Shown here piece by piece: positions 1-7,112 of a stretch of DNA of 61,969 nt; position 1 is the stretch's first letter, and every line of letters begins with the position of its first letter. Source of the DNA: Pseudobdellovibrionaceae bacterium (GTDB lineage: Bacteria > Bdellovibrionota > Bdellovibrionia > Bdellovibrionales > Bdellovibrionaceae); assembly GCA_021731025.1 (NCBI GenBank), contig JAKFYD010000016.1, positions 1 through 61,969 of the forward strand, read 5' to 3'. The notes below the pieces were generated by a model. It was given only the letters and a program-made list of their open reading frames with translations, ran no database searches and was not told where the DNA came from. A program made the position numbers and the translations under genes.

Positions 1-2
1 CC

Positions 3-308
3 TTTGAAGTTACCCTGGTCCCGAGAACACAAGGGTTTCCAATTGGAAATCAAATTGCCGATTTGGAGCAAATTAAAAACTTTAGAGCACTGATTCCTGT
101 CAAAAACTATTGGATGAATGGGCGGGACAGTTATCCCATTCAAATTCAAAACATTAGGCTCGACTTATTTGTAAATGGCTCAAAGAAGACGTTTCAGTTT
201 AATAACCAAGAGGAGTTGACCCCTGTTCGCGAACAGAAAGATGTTCTTTGGGGATACTTAAATCCTGTTCGCAACTTCGATTTCACTTTAGGTCAATGGA
301 CACAATGA
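3..308 (+). CDS. Unknown protein, 5' end outside the window
   Basis: The reading frame is open from the first complete codon of the window to a TGA at 306-308, so the gene begins upstream and only the last 101 codons are visible. The visible part mixes beta-prone and charged stretches and has no signal peptide, membrane segment or motif I recognise. The next gene starts at an ATG overlapping this TGA (ATGA), so the two are probably translated as a coupled pair. Function unknown; a TTG near 63 could serve as a start but the open frame upstream argues against it. Confidence 0.55.
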   Translation, partial: FEVTLVPRTQGFPIGNQIADLEQIKNFRALIPVKNYWMNGRDSYPIQIQNIRLDLFVNGSKKTFQFNNQEELTPVREQKDVLWGYLNPVRNFDFTLGQWTQ

Positions 309-676
309 AGCTCGATAAGTTTCGCATCAACATTCAGTTTGATGATAACCAGACAGTGCTTGTGACGCTGTGGTTGAATAGGTTTAATCAAAACACCATT
401 CATATGTGGTCGACTCCAAAGATCACTGGCAGCACGCTATCAATCCATCCTGCCGATTTCCCAAATCTACTTTTGCAAGCACAACCTCAAGACTGTACTG
501 AACTTGAATTTTATAGAATACGAAAACAAGGCGCACTTGCAATATCCCAAACTTTAAAAACCAGAAAATCAAAAATCTCGTCTGAACTTTATAGCATGGT
601 AACAGATTCCATTGCCGGACTTAGGCCTGCTATCTTCAGCGAAAACCTTACTTCTTCTGAAGTCGGTCTTTCTTGA
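305..676 (+). CDS. Unknown small protein coupled to upstream gene
   Basis: A 123-residue frame starts at the ATG that shares bases with the upstream stop codon, a typical translational-coupling arrangement. The product looks soluble, with a beta-rich first half (alternating hydrophobic residues, e.g. RINIQFDDNQTVLVTLWL) and a helical second half. I recognise no family. An in-frame TTG further upstream at 248 would give 19 more residues but lies inside the previous gene, so the ATG is preferred. It converges with the minus-strand gene ending at 727. Confidence 0.5.
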   Translation: MKLDKFRINIQFDDNQTVLVTLWLNRFNQNTIHMWSTPKITGSTLSIHPADFPNLLLQAQPQDCTELEFYRIRKQGALAISQTLKTRKSKISSELYSMVTDSIAGLRPAIFSENLTSSEVGLS

Positions 677-726
677 AAATTTTTGTTAAAATAGAGCTTC
701 GAAAATCACAAAATGTTTCTTGAAAG

Positions 727-1467
727 CTATGTGGTGGACTTCCGCGACGGAGGATTAAGCTCTTTGAAGATATGGCCTCTCAAAGTATCGATCTTTGGTT
801 CCAAATCGGACATAGTTTTCCGCATGTCAGTCATCCACTTTGGGTTTCTAGTATCCTGCCGGGCCATATCAGCATCGACCTTTGCACTCACCAACATTTT
901 GTGAATATCCAACGCCAGCGCCCGAATCTCTTCCGTGATGAAAATTTCTTTCAGCATTACAAAATTCATTATTTCAACAAGCGCTTTATGGGCATCAGAA
1001 AATTCAACTTCCCGCAGAAACTGTTCCAACTTTTTTATTCCCGCTTCTCTATCACTCGTGATTGCAGAAAGAAGTTCCTGTCTTATTCCTGTTGCCACAT
1101 TTTTTTCAGATAAAATCTTTTCGAAATCAACTTCAACAAATCCATCCCAGGTGCTTGCGTATCTAAGGCCATAGAAATTCAATACGATCCCCTGTGCAAT
1201 TCGGACTTTCTGAAAGAGATCAGGATAAATAGAAAAGATTGAATTTGAATATAGCTGCGATCTGGCAATATCTTTTTGAAGATCATACTTTAAATGTTCA
1301 GCAGTTTCACCTAGCGTCGCTTTGAATTTTTCAACGTCTATATTTGCGGCCACAGAAAGCCAGGATGTAAAAGCACCTCTAAACAAGTACATAAGTGCAA
1401 AAACAAGAACCGTGCCTAATGAGCCACCAGCAATATTAGAAATCAGTTGATATAAATCGTTGGACAT
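727..1467 (-). CDS. Single-pass membrane protein paired with NucS-like nuclease
   Basis: The 246-residue product has one hydrophobic segment near residues 13-32 (GGSLGTVLVFALMYLF), then a long helical, probably cytoplasmic region with no recognised domain. Its ATG overlaps the stop of the upstream NucS-like gene (ATGA at 1464-1469), so the two form a coupled operon. The pairing of a PD-(D/E)XK-type nuclease with a membrane-anchored partner resembles two-gene anti-phage modules, but that is inference. The family is unknown to me. Confidence 0.6.
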   Translation of the reverse strand: MSNDLYQLISNIAGGSLGTVLVFALMYLFRGAFTSWLSVAANIDVEKFKATLGETAEHLKYDLQKDIARSQLYSNSIFSIYPDLFQKVRIAQGIVLNFYGLRYASTWDGFVEVDFEKILSEKNVATGIRQELLSAITSDREAGIKKLEQFLREVEFSDAHKALVEIMNFVMLKEIFITEEIRALALDIHKMLVSAKVDADMARQDTRNPKWMTDMRKTMSDLEPKIDTLRGHIFKELNPPSRKSTT

Positions 1468-2567
1468 CAGGCCGCCTTAGCTAGCTTTTCCAGCGCCTGC
1501 ATTTTTTCAGCTCTTATTTCATGAAGCGTTTTTCCTGCTGACTTTAGAATCGCCCATTCATAAATACATATTGAAGACCAACCAGTGACAGTTTGACCCC
1601 AATCGTTGAAGCTAATTTGCTTTCCTTTAAATTCAACGGTTTTGCAGTCGACCACAACGGCATCTGATTCTTTGAAGTTTTTTATTTCCATTTTGTCGCC
1701 AGATTTTAGAATCTTCCATTCAAAAAGGGCGGCCATTCTCGGCAATGATCTTCTCTTTACTCGATCGGTCTTTTCTTCAACTCCAACGGACTCTTGCGAT
1801 GATGAATGAATATCAATAAAAAAGTCTTCATCTTTTTCAACAGGCATTATTTTGGCAAATTCAATTACGTGTTTACCATTCATGCGCATCGGCCTGAGCT
1901 CATAGCAAGACAGGTCGACACCATTTCTAATTAACCAAGCTGAACTTGAAAGAGTTATCGCATCGAATTCAGATGAAACAAGTATAATCCGCTGTTTCTT
2001 ATTGAAACCAGATCCAATATTGTTCTGTTTTAGAAATGTATTTAATTCTCTGTTTGCAAGTTCATACTCAGAAAGAGCACCGAGCTTAGATTTGTATGGA
2101 TCTTCATCTTTGTGCTTGGCAATATAAGACCCAAACATTTTTTCAACTAAGTCCCTTGGGTCTTTAATCTTCGCTAGGGAGGCAGCGTATCTAATCGCTT
2201 GAGACTCAAGAGTTTCTGATCTGGATTTAATATCCAATAAATCCCTTTTGATTTCCAAGAGCACCAAACAACCATCGCCATCCACAGCTACAAGGTCAGA
2301 GCGTGAACCTTCTACATCAACGACTTGTTGGCCAACCATCAACAGGCTTTCTTGATCGCCAAAAAGTTGTCCAATGTTTTTGCGTAGAAATTCCTCTAGA
2401 TGTGCTTCCTTCAAGTTTAATTCCTTAAAGGTTAACTCTTCAATTTCGGTATCTACTTCGATGGATTGTCCTTTAATTGTCACAGGTATAAATGTCATAG
2501 ACGAATTATCGGCATTTTCTAAAAAAACTGGATGGACATTAGTCGAGTCGCCACTCTTGAAATTCAA
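1467..2567 (-). CDS. NucS-like (DUF91) PD-(D/E)XK nuclease family protein
   Basis: Residues about 55-150 match the nuclease core of the DUF91/NucS group: a LEEFLRKNIGQLF helix, then RSDLVAVD...LVLLEIKR with Asp91, Glu105 and Lys107 spaced as a D-x(13)-E-x-K active site, followed by a QAIRYAASLAKI helix. In characterised NucS enzymes this core cuts branched or mismatched DNA. The C-terminal 100 residues are probably an accessory or DNA-binding region. The longest frame starts at TTG 2567; ATG at 2498 (before TFIPVTIKG) is an alternative, and neither has a clear Shine-Dalgarno. It is coupled to the membrane-protein gene downstream. Confidence 0.75.
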   Translation of the reverse strand: MNFKSGDSTNVHPVFLENADNSSMTFIPVTIKGQSIEVDTEIEELTFKELNLKEAHLEEFLRKNIGQLFGDQESLLMVGQQVVDVEGSRSDLVAVDGDGCLVLLEIKRDLLDIKSRSETLESQAIRYAASLAKIKDPRDLVEKMFGSYIAKHKDEDPYKSKLGALSEYELANRELNTFLKQNNIGSGFNKKQRIILVSSEFDAITLSSSAWLIRNGVDLSCYELRPMRMNGKHVIEFAKIMPVEKDEDFFIDIHSSSQESVGVEEKTDRVKRRSLPRMAALFEWKILKSGDKMEIKNFKESDAVVVDCKTVEFKGKQISFNDWGQTVTGWSSICIYEWAILKSAGKTLHEIRAEKMQALEKLAKAA

Positions 2568-2587
2568 CCCGATATAATTTCCCGTAA

Positions 2588-2863
2588 ATGAACGCTACAG
2601 TCACTGAAATCTTGGAGATCTCAGACATTTGGCCTGACACAGAAGTGACAGTTCGTCTTTTCCTCGCGCGCTCGATGTCAAACCAACCATTCATTATATG
2701 GGCGGAAACAAAGTCCGAGCGATTGCTTCTGAGTTCCTATAAAGGTTTCGCCTGCGAAACCCAGGCTAGGTGTACCTTCAATCTGCTTATTCTGTTATTG
2801 GTAGAAATAAATGACCCAATTATTTCGGCCCTCAAAGAAGTTCCACGTATTAACCCTCAATAA
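2588..2863 (+). CDS. Doubtful small ORF, hypothetical
   Basis: A 91-codon frame lies in the gap between the divergent nuclease gene and the convergent integrase gene, overlapping the integrase stop by 14 bases. No ribosome-binding site is obvious, and the ATG is only 20 bases from the start of the opposite gene. The product has a short hydrophobic stretch (FNLLILLLVEI) but no recognisable domain. It contains one copy of the palindrome GTTTCGC-NN-GCGAAAC (2745-2760), so the interval may instead be a control region. Confidence 0.3.
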   Translation: MNATVTEILEISDIWPDTEVTVRLFLARSMSNQPFIIWAETKSERLLLSSYKGFACETQARCTFNLLILLLVEINDPIISALKEVPRINPQ

Positions 2864-4154
2864 TTTCGTCCAGATCAATTGTGTCCTCGACTTGGCGATC
2901 CTGGGCCATCTTTTGTTGAATCACTTCCCACAGGTGCAAGTAGTTTTCAGTTGTTGAAATATCCGAATGTCCCAAAACGTACTTTGCAAGAAAGTGATGC
3001 CCCTCCGTTAACGCAACAAGTTCTGTACAATAGGTATGGCGGCAATCATGTGGCGACTTAGCCGCAACCCCTAGCAATTCATAAGCTCGACGCATTTTGT
3101 TTGATACCCTATTCTTATCAAGTCCAGAAAATAGAAGATAGTTGCCTCGCTGATCGCCAAACGTTTTAGCCTTAATCAAGGCTGCTTGTGCATTAAATCG
3201 CTCTGCAATGATTGTCGCTGCTAGTTTGTCGCTAACAGGAATGATTCGATTATTTTTTGGCTCAATTCGTCGACGGTGCTTCATCGGTTTTCTTAGAACT
3301 GTACCATCTTTGCTTCGAATACCTTCATTGGAGCTGGGCTGCGAATCCAATACAATATGAAGGATTGAATTCAATCCGTATCGATCCAACATCTTTTTTA
3401 AATTCACCTCAGATGGTTGACCCTTAAATACATGCGACGCTGCTAGGCCAATGCACTCATTCAACCTAAGCCCAGTATGCAAAAGGACCCAGTAGAATTC
3501 AGCCACATCCTTATCAATCTCTTTTAGCTTCTCGAAGACTACTTGTGATTCCGCTGGGGTTATATAGGATTCAATGCCTTTACGATTCAATTGATGTTTG
3601 GGAAACATAGAACATCGGGATACCGGCCCCTTCATTTTCTGCTGTCTCACCATTGTTGAGAGAAATCGATTGAGAGCCTTAATACATGCATTCTTTGTGG
3701 CATAAGCTAAACGCAAATTTTTACCCTTTTGTTTTACCAATTCAGCATCTTTTTCAAGCCAGTCACGTAGGTCCTCAAAATAGTTTTCCCAGCTATGGAG
3801 ATTGTTGGACTTTTTTATGGATAGGAAAAAAGTAAAAACGTACTGCTCTAAATAATAGACATCAGTTTTCCAAGAGTTCGGAGCTTCTGTTTTACGTCTT
3901 TTGGCGTAGAGTTCAAGAAGCTGTTCGAAGTCATAAAACTTTCTCTTCCATTCCAGGTCACGTTTTACTTTTAGACTGAAATTTTGAAGTTCTGCTTCTT
4001 TAAGTTTACAGAAGCTTTCTGCCTTTTCATCTGTATCTATATCCGCAGGAACTTCAGACTTTCGAAGTCGCATCCGTTTTTTTGTCTTTGGATCCCAATA
4101 GAGGAACGAATAGTACTCTTCTTTATTTTTGGATTTTCTTTTTTCATATCTCAT
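2850..4154 (-). CDS. Tyrosine recombinase / phage-type integrase
   Basis: The 434-residue protein has the catalytic set of tyrosine recombinases: Arg230 in HTGLRLNE, H369-x-x-R372 in PHDCRHTY, His396 in YVLGHSDISTT and the nucleophile Tyr405 in ENYLHL. The basic N-terminus (residues 1-35) resembles arm-binding domains of element integrases, and residues 75-180 form the core-binding SAM-like domain. Length is typical of integrative-element integrases. The gene is transcribed away from the methyltransferase cluster and shares its upstream region with the gene at 4267. It probably moves the accessory block; no att site was found with confidence. Confidence 0.9.
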   Translation of the reverse strand: MRYEKRKSKNKEEYYSFLYWDPKTKKRMRLRKSEVPADIDTDEKAESFCKLKEAELQNFSLKVKRDLEWKRKFYDFEQLLELYAKRRKTEAPNSWKTDVYYLEQYVFTFFLSIKKSNNLHSWENYFEDLRDWLEKDAELVKQKGKNLRLAYATKNACIKALNRFLSTMVRQQKMKGPVSRCSMFPKHQLNRKGIESYITPAESQVVFEKLKEIDKDVAEFYWVLLHTGLRLNECIGLAASHVFKGQPSEVNLKKMLDRYGLNSILHIVLDSQPSSNEGIRSKDGTVLRKPMKHRRRIEPKNNRIIPVSDKLAATIIAERFNAQAALIKAKTFGDQRGNYLLFSGLDKNRVSNKMRRAYELLGVAAKSPHDCRHTYCTELVALTEGHHFLAKYVLGHSDISTTENYLHLWEVIQQKMAQDRQVEDTIDLDEIIEG

Positions 4155-4184
4155 GCGTGCGAATACGTTTCAGACTGAAGGGGG

Positions 4185-4208
4185 TTGAAGGCAATAATTT
4201 GCCTTCAA
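4185..4208. promoter_or_regulatory. Inverted repeat in the divergent integrase/4267 promoter region
   Basis: Perfect 10-base arms (TTGAAGGCAA at 4185-4194 and its complement at 4199-4208) surround a TAAT spacer, 31 bases before the integrase start and 58 bases before the ATG at 4267. The position between divergent genes suits a shared operator controlling integrase and cargo expression. It has no T-tract, so it is less likely to be a terminator. The regulator is unknown. Confidence 0.45.
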
Positions 4209-4266
4209 CAGCCGTCAATCCAAAATTATATGGCAATCACAACCAACAAAACGAAGGAAGTGATCC

Positions 4267-4467
4267 ATGAAATCCAAAAATGAGACGTTATCTCCAAAAC
4301 TAATCGATGACTTCATCCAATCTGGCGGAACGATCACTATCTGCAAGCCTAAGCCCGCACCAATTCGTCGCTCATCAAATCACAAAATCCTCACTCGCGA
4401 TCAAATGAAGTCAGCAATTGGGCAACGACGATCTCTATCGCAAATTGCAAGATTGGAGCTCCCATGA
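4267..4467 (+). CDS. Small basic protein leading the methyltransferase operon
   Basis: A 66-residue frame is preceded by GGAAGTGATCC, giving a plausible ribosome-binding site, and its TGA overlaps the ATG of the methyltransferase gene (ATGA at 4464). The product is basic with a central proline-rich stretch (ICKPKPAPIRRSS) and a C-terminal helix resembling the start of a helix-turn-helix (RDQMKSAIGQRRSLSQIARLE). It could be a small DNA-binding regulator of the methyltransferase, but this is inference. No family recognised. Confidence 0.55.
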   Translation: MKSKNETLSPKLIDDFIQSGGTITICKPKPAPIRRSSNHKILTRDQMKSAIGQRRSLSQIARLELP

Positions 4468-5495
4468 AAACACCCACTGTTGTCTCATTATTCACAGGGT
4501 GTGGCGGTCTTGACTTTGGATTCGCCAAGGCCGGATTTAAAATTGTGTTTGCAAACGATTTCAATCGTTTCGCATGTGAAACCTACAAACGCAATTTTTC
4601 ATCAATTTTTAATCATGACATCTCGTATCTAGTTGAAGGCGACATCAATAAACACTTCGACTCGATCCCTGAGAATGCAACTCTATTGATAGGAGGTGCC
4701 CCTTGCCAGTCTTGGAGTTTAATGGGCAATCGGAAGGGCGCCGACGATAAACGAGGCGATTTATTCTTTAAAACGGTCGATGCTCTTTCTGTTAAGACAC
4801 CAAGATATTTTATTTTTGAGAATGTAAAGGGCTTGCTAAGTCACGACAACGGAAAATCATTCGAACATCTTCTCAATAGGATTACACAAGCGGGCTATGA
4901 ATACAACTTTCAGCTTTTTAATATGTCAGAATATGGGGTTCATCAAAGAAGAGAGCGAGTAATTATTTGGGGAAAAAAGATTGGCGAATTGATGAATCTC
5001 GAATCTCTGGTTCCGGCTAAATCAAATTTTGGTGCGTTGATCCTAGAAGATCTTTTAAATCAAATTCAAGAAACACTTCCAAATAGTGAAATCACATACG
5101 GCGGTTCCAAAACTGTCGCCTTTGGAAAGACTCTTCGACCTGGCGAAAATTTGAAAAATGTCTCGGAAATCGAATTGAAAAGAAGATTTGCTCAAGCCGG
5201 CGTCCATAATCCTCCACAGAAGATTAAAGGTCACCGACCTGTCTATCGACTCAATCCGTTTCTTGTTGCGCCTACAATGGTTTTCAATAACGGAACAAAT
5301 GTTCCGTGGCATCCTTGGAAAGATCGAAGACTTACTGTCAGAGAGGCGGCGACCATACAAGGCTTCCCATTGAACTTTGAGTTTATGGGCAAATTCCAAG
5401 AACAGTATAAGCAAGTGGCAAATGCTGTTCCGCCTACGTTTTCAGAGTTACTAGCAAATCAATTTCTTAACCAACTAAAAAAGGAGAGAGTATGA
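4464..5495 (+). CDS. DNA (cytosine-5-)-methyltransferase
   Basis: This 343-residue protein carries the ordered motifs of C5 methyltransferases: motif I VSLFTGCGGLDFGF (SAM binding, residues 7-20), motif IV GGAPCQSWS with catalytic Cys81, motif VI FENV (118-121), motif VIII QRRERV (161-166), and motifs IX-X near the end (REAATIQGFP and QVANAVPP). It transfers methyl groups to cytosine C5 in a short, unpredictable target. No restriction endonuclease gene lies beside it, so it looks like an orphan element-borne methylase that may protect the element from host restriction. The stop overlaps the next start. One GTTTCGC palindrome (4567-4582) lies inside the gene. Confidence 0.93.
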   Translation: MKTPTVVSLFTGCGGLDFGFAKAGFKIVFANDFNRFACETYKRNFSSIFNHDISYLVEGDINKHFDSIPENATLLIGGAPCQSWSLMGNRKGADDKRGDLFFKTVDALSVKTPRYFIFENVKGLLSHDNGKSFEHLLNRITQAGYEYNFQLFNMSEYGVHQRRERVIIWGKKIGELMNLESLVPAKSNFGALILEDLLNQIQETLPNSEITYGGSKTVAFGKTLRPGENLKNVSEIELKRRFAQAGVHNPPQKIKGHRPVYRLNPFLVAPTMVFNNGTNVPWHPWKDRRLTVREAATIQGFPLNFEFMGKFQEQYKQVANAVPPTFSELLANQFLNQLKKERV

Positions 5496-5803
5496 AAAAG
5501 CGTCCCAAAGAAAAGCTTCTGCAAGCGCATCATATTGGTGACTTACTTGGCTCTTATGTCATTCACATTTGCGAGTGCAAACAAAATAATCGAATGAACG
5601 GCTTGGATATAAACATATTGCTTCATCTGCTGACGAATCACATCGATAGAATAAAAAGTGAGTGCGGCGAATATATTACTGAGGCTCACTGGCAAACAAT
5701 AGTTGATATGAGTTTGACGGACGCAATTAATCATCAAAGAAATCTTCTGAACGATCCGTCTGTTCAAAAGAATAATTCCAAAGGCAAAGCGGATACCCAT
5801 TAA
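5492..5803 (+). CDS. Hypothetical protein coupled to methyltransferase
   Basis: The ATG overlaps the methyltransferase stop (ATGA) and follows GGAGAG, so translation is probably coupled. The 103-residue product is mostly helical, with a Cys and His pair (HICECKQ) and a charged tail. It is not recognisable as an endonuclease and lacks an obvious D...ExK or HNH motif. It could be a methylase accessory or controller protein; that is only context-based. Confidence 0.6.
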   Translation: MKKRPKEKLLQAHHIGDLLGSYVIHICECKQNNRMNGLDINILLHLLTNHIDRIKSECGEYITEAHWQTIVDMSLTDAINHQRNLLNDPSVQKNNSKGKADTH

Positions 5804-5835
5804 CACTTTAGCGATTCAATAATTTAGGAGAAAAT

Positions 5836-6588
5836 ATGAAAGACCAAGAAATGATCGAAGCAGAAGCTTTAGCATCGGCTTTAAATTCGGACGTCAACCT
5901 AGAGCAGTTCATTGACCACCTGTTGATGTTGGACAAAGAAACATACAACAGAATCTACGATGATCCGACTGAGCGAGAGAAGTTTTCGAAGCTCAATGCT
6001 CAAGACCGACTCATCTACTTCCATCCTGATTTGCAAGCCGAGATACAACTTCTCTACCACAACTTCCAGACCCATAAGCAGTCAGCCCATACGCTATCAA
6101 TCAGCGTATATAGGATCGGGGTGCTTACAAACGCTTCATACAAAGAGATCGCGGAGAAACTTGAAAAGGCGATGCAAAAACAGTTCAGCAAATCCTATAT
6201 CAGCAAGCTCTATAGAGTTGGAAAAATACTCAGCGTTGCACCTGAACTCGCAGTTGTTTCTGATACTGAAAAGTTAGCAGAGCTGGCTCGTATCCCTGAG
6301 ACAAAACTTTGTCAGATGATCGAATCAAACAACGGAATTGTGAGAGTGGCCAATCACGACGTTGCCACTGCATCACGCGCTCAAATTCAAGACATCGTGA
6401 GAAAGGAGGTACCAGCAAAAACTCGGTCTCTCAGTATTGTATCCTCTGCGCCTATTGTGACATGGGATATTCAAAGCCTACATCAGAGTCTGACTGAGAG
6501 TCTTGCTAACATTGACCAGAGTGAGTCCGAGCTCGTCAACGTGATTCAAGAGTGCATCCGTATAATAGATTTGAAATTTAAAAGATAA
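5836..6588 (+). CDS. HTH protein, ParB/KorB-like DNA-binding region
   Basis: The 250-residue protein follows a good ribosome-binding site (TTTAGGAG). Residues about 95-130 (YKEIAEKLEKAM...SKSYISKLYRVGKIL) read like the helix-turn-helix of ParB/KorB proteins, and the next block (AELARIPETKL) resembles the second helical part. The N-terminal ParB nuclease/CTPase motif (GERR) is not visible. The N-terminus is acidic and helical, the C-terminus helical and possibly dimerising. It may be a plasmid-type partition or global control protein of the element. It could bind the palindromes found in and downstream of this region, which is untested. Confidence 0.6.
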   Translation: MKDQEMIEAEALASALNSDVNLEQFIDHLLMLDKETYNRIYDDPTEREKFSKLNAQDRLIYFHPDLQAEIQLLYHNFQTHKQSAHTLSISVYRIGVLTNASYKEIAEKLEKAMQKQFSKSYISKLYRVGKILSVAPELAVVSDTEKLAELARIPETKLCQMIESNNGIVRVANHDVATASRAQIQDIVRKEVPAKTRSLSIVSSAPIVTWDIQSLHQSLTESLANIDQSESELVNVIQECIRIIDLKFKR

Positions 6589-6591
6589 AAT

Positions 6592-6646
6592 CGTTTCGCG
6601 TGCGAAACGTTCCTTGGCAATTATGCCTGGGATTTATTAAGGAGAA
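6592..6646 (+). promoter_or_regulatory. Structured leader A upstream of small gene 6650
   Basis: The 61 bases between the stop at 6588 and the ATG at 6650 hold a perfect 8-base inverted repeat (CGTTTCGC at 6592-6599, GCGAAACG at 6602-6609). A second small stem (TTGGCAATTATGCC) and a strong AAGGAG site follow. Leader B at 6839 has the same order of parts, with changes that mostly keep pairing. Such conservation suggests an operator plus a translation-control hairpin. Confidence 0.5.
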
Positions 6647-6649
6647 AGT

Positions 6650-6835
6650 ATGAGCGACCAAGAGATTAAGAAGCCAGGGATTTATATTACTTCAATATGT
6701 CCTGTTGATGGCGAGTATACGAGATCATTAAGAGATTTTAGTGATGGATACGATGTTATCGACTTCATTGAAACAATACTATCAGAGTTTCCAGATATAC
6801 CCGGATACAAAGATCCAGAAGTCATAGAAAAATAA
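6650..6835 (+). CDS. Small acidic protein behind leader A
   Basis: A 61-residue frame is preceded by AAGGAGAAAGT at ideal distance. The product is acidic with no Cys pair motif beyond a single Cys and no membrane segment; no family recognised. Its C-terminus (YKDPEVIEK) loosely resembles that of the next small gene (YQDADLEK). Both genes follow near-duplicate leaders, so the two units may have arisen by duplication and diverged. Confidence 0.6.
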   Translation: MSDQEIKKPGIYITSICPVDGEYTRSLRDFSDGYDVIDFIETILSEFPDIPGYKDPEVIEK

Positions 6836-6838
6836 ATT

Positions 6839-6891
6839 GCTTTGCATGCGAAACGAGTCCGGGCAATTCCGCCTGGATTTTAGAAAGGAGA
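6839..6891 (+). promoter_or_regulatory. Structured leader B upstream of small gene 6896
   Basis: It repeats the layout of leader A: a GCTTTGC-AT-GCGAAAC inverted repeat (6839-6854, arms imperfect, one U-G and one mismatch), a CC-GGC...GCC-GG stem, then AAAGGAG. The second stem has base changes on both sides relative to leader A (TGGC/GCC against GGGC/GCC), which hints at preserved structure. Confidence 0.45.
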
Positions 6892-6895
6892 AGGT

Positions 6896-7045
6896 ATGAA
6901 TATCAAAGATCTTAGAATAAAGAGTTTTGATGAGACCACCAAGGAAATCGTTATCGAATTTGATCATGGCTGGTTTGTTGGAGTGCTAAAGGAAGTTGAG
7001 CCAGAAATCATAGAAAACTATCAAGATGCTGACCTAGAGAAATAA
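6896..7045 (+). CDS. 49-residue small protein behind leader B
   Basis: An ATG at 6896 follows AAAGGAGAAGGT at good spacing and opens a 49-codon frame ending at TAA 7043-7045. The product is acidic and predicted beta-then-helix (IVIEFDHGWFVGVL then EPEIIENYQDADLEK). The duplicated leader, strong ribosome-binding site and sensible composition support a real gene. It is probably cotranscribed with the 6650 gene. Function unknown. Confidence 0.6.
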   Translation: MNIKDLRIKSFDETTKEIVIEFDHGWFVGVLKEVEPEIIENYQDADLEK

Positions 7046-7055
7046 GATTCTTTTC

Positions 7056-7071
7056 GAGCCACGGAGGGCTC
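7056..7071 (+). terminator. Weak stem-loop after the small genes
   Basis: GAGCC (7056-7060) pairs with GGCTC (7067-7071) around ACGGAG, followed by ATTCTATTTAA. The stem is short and the T-run broken, so termination would be partial at best. It separates the small-gene unit from the replication-initiator-like gene at 7113. Confidence 0.3.
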
Positions 7072-7112
7072 ATTCTATTTAATAACAATTAACAAAGGAA
7101 TAGGACTTCGCT

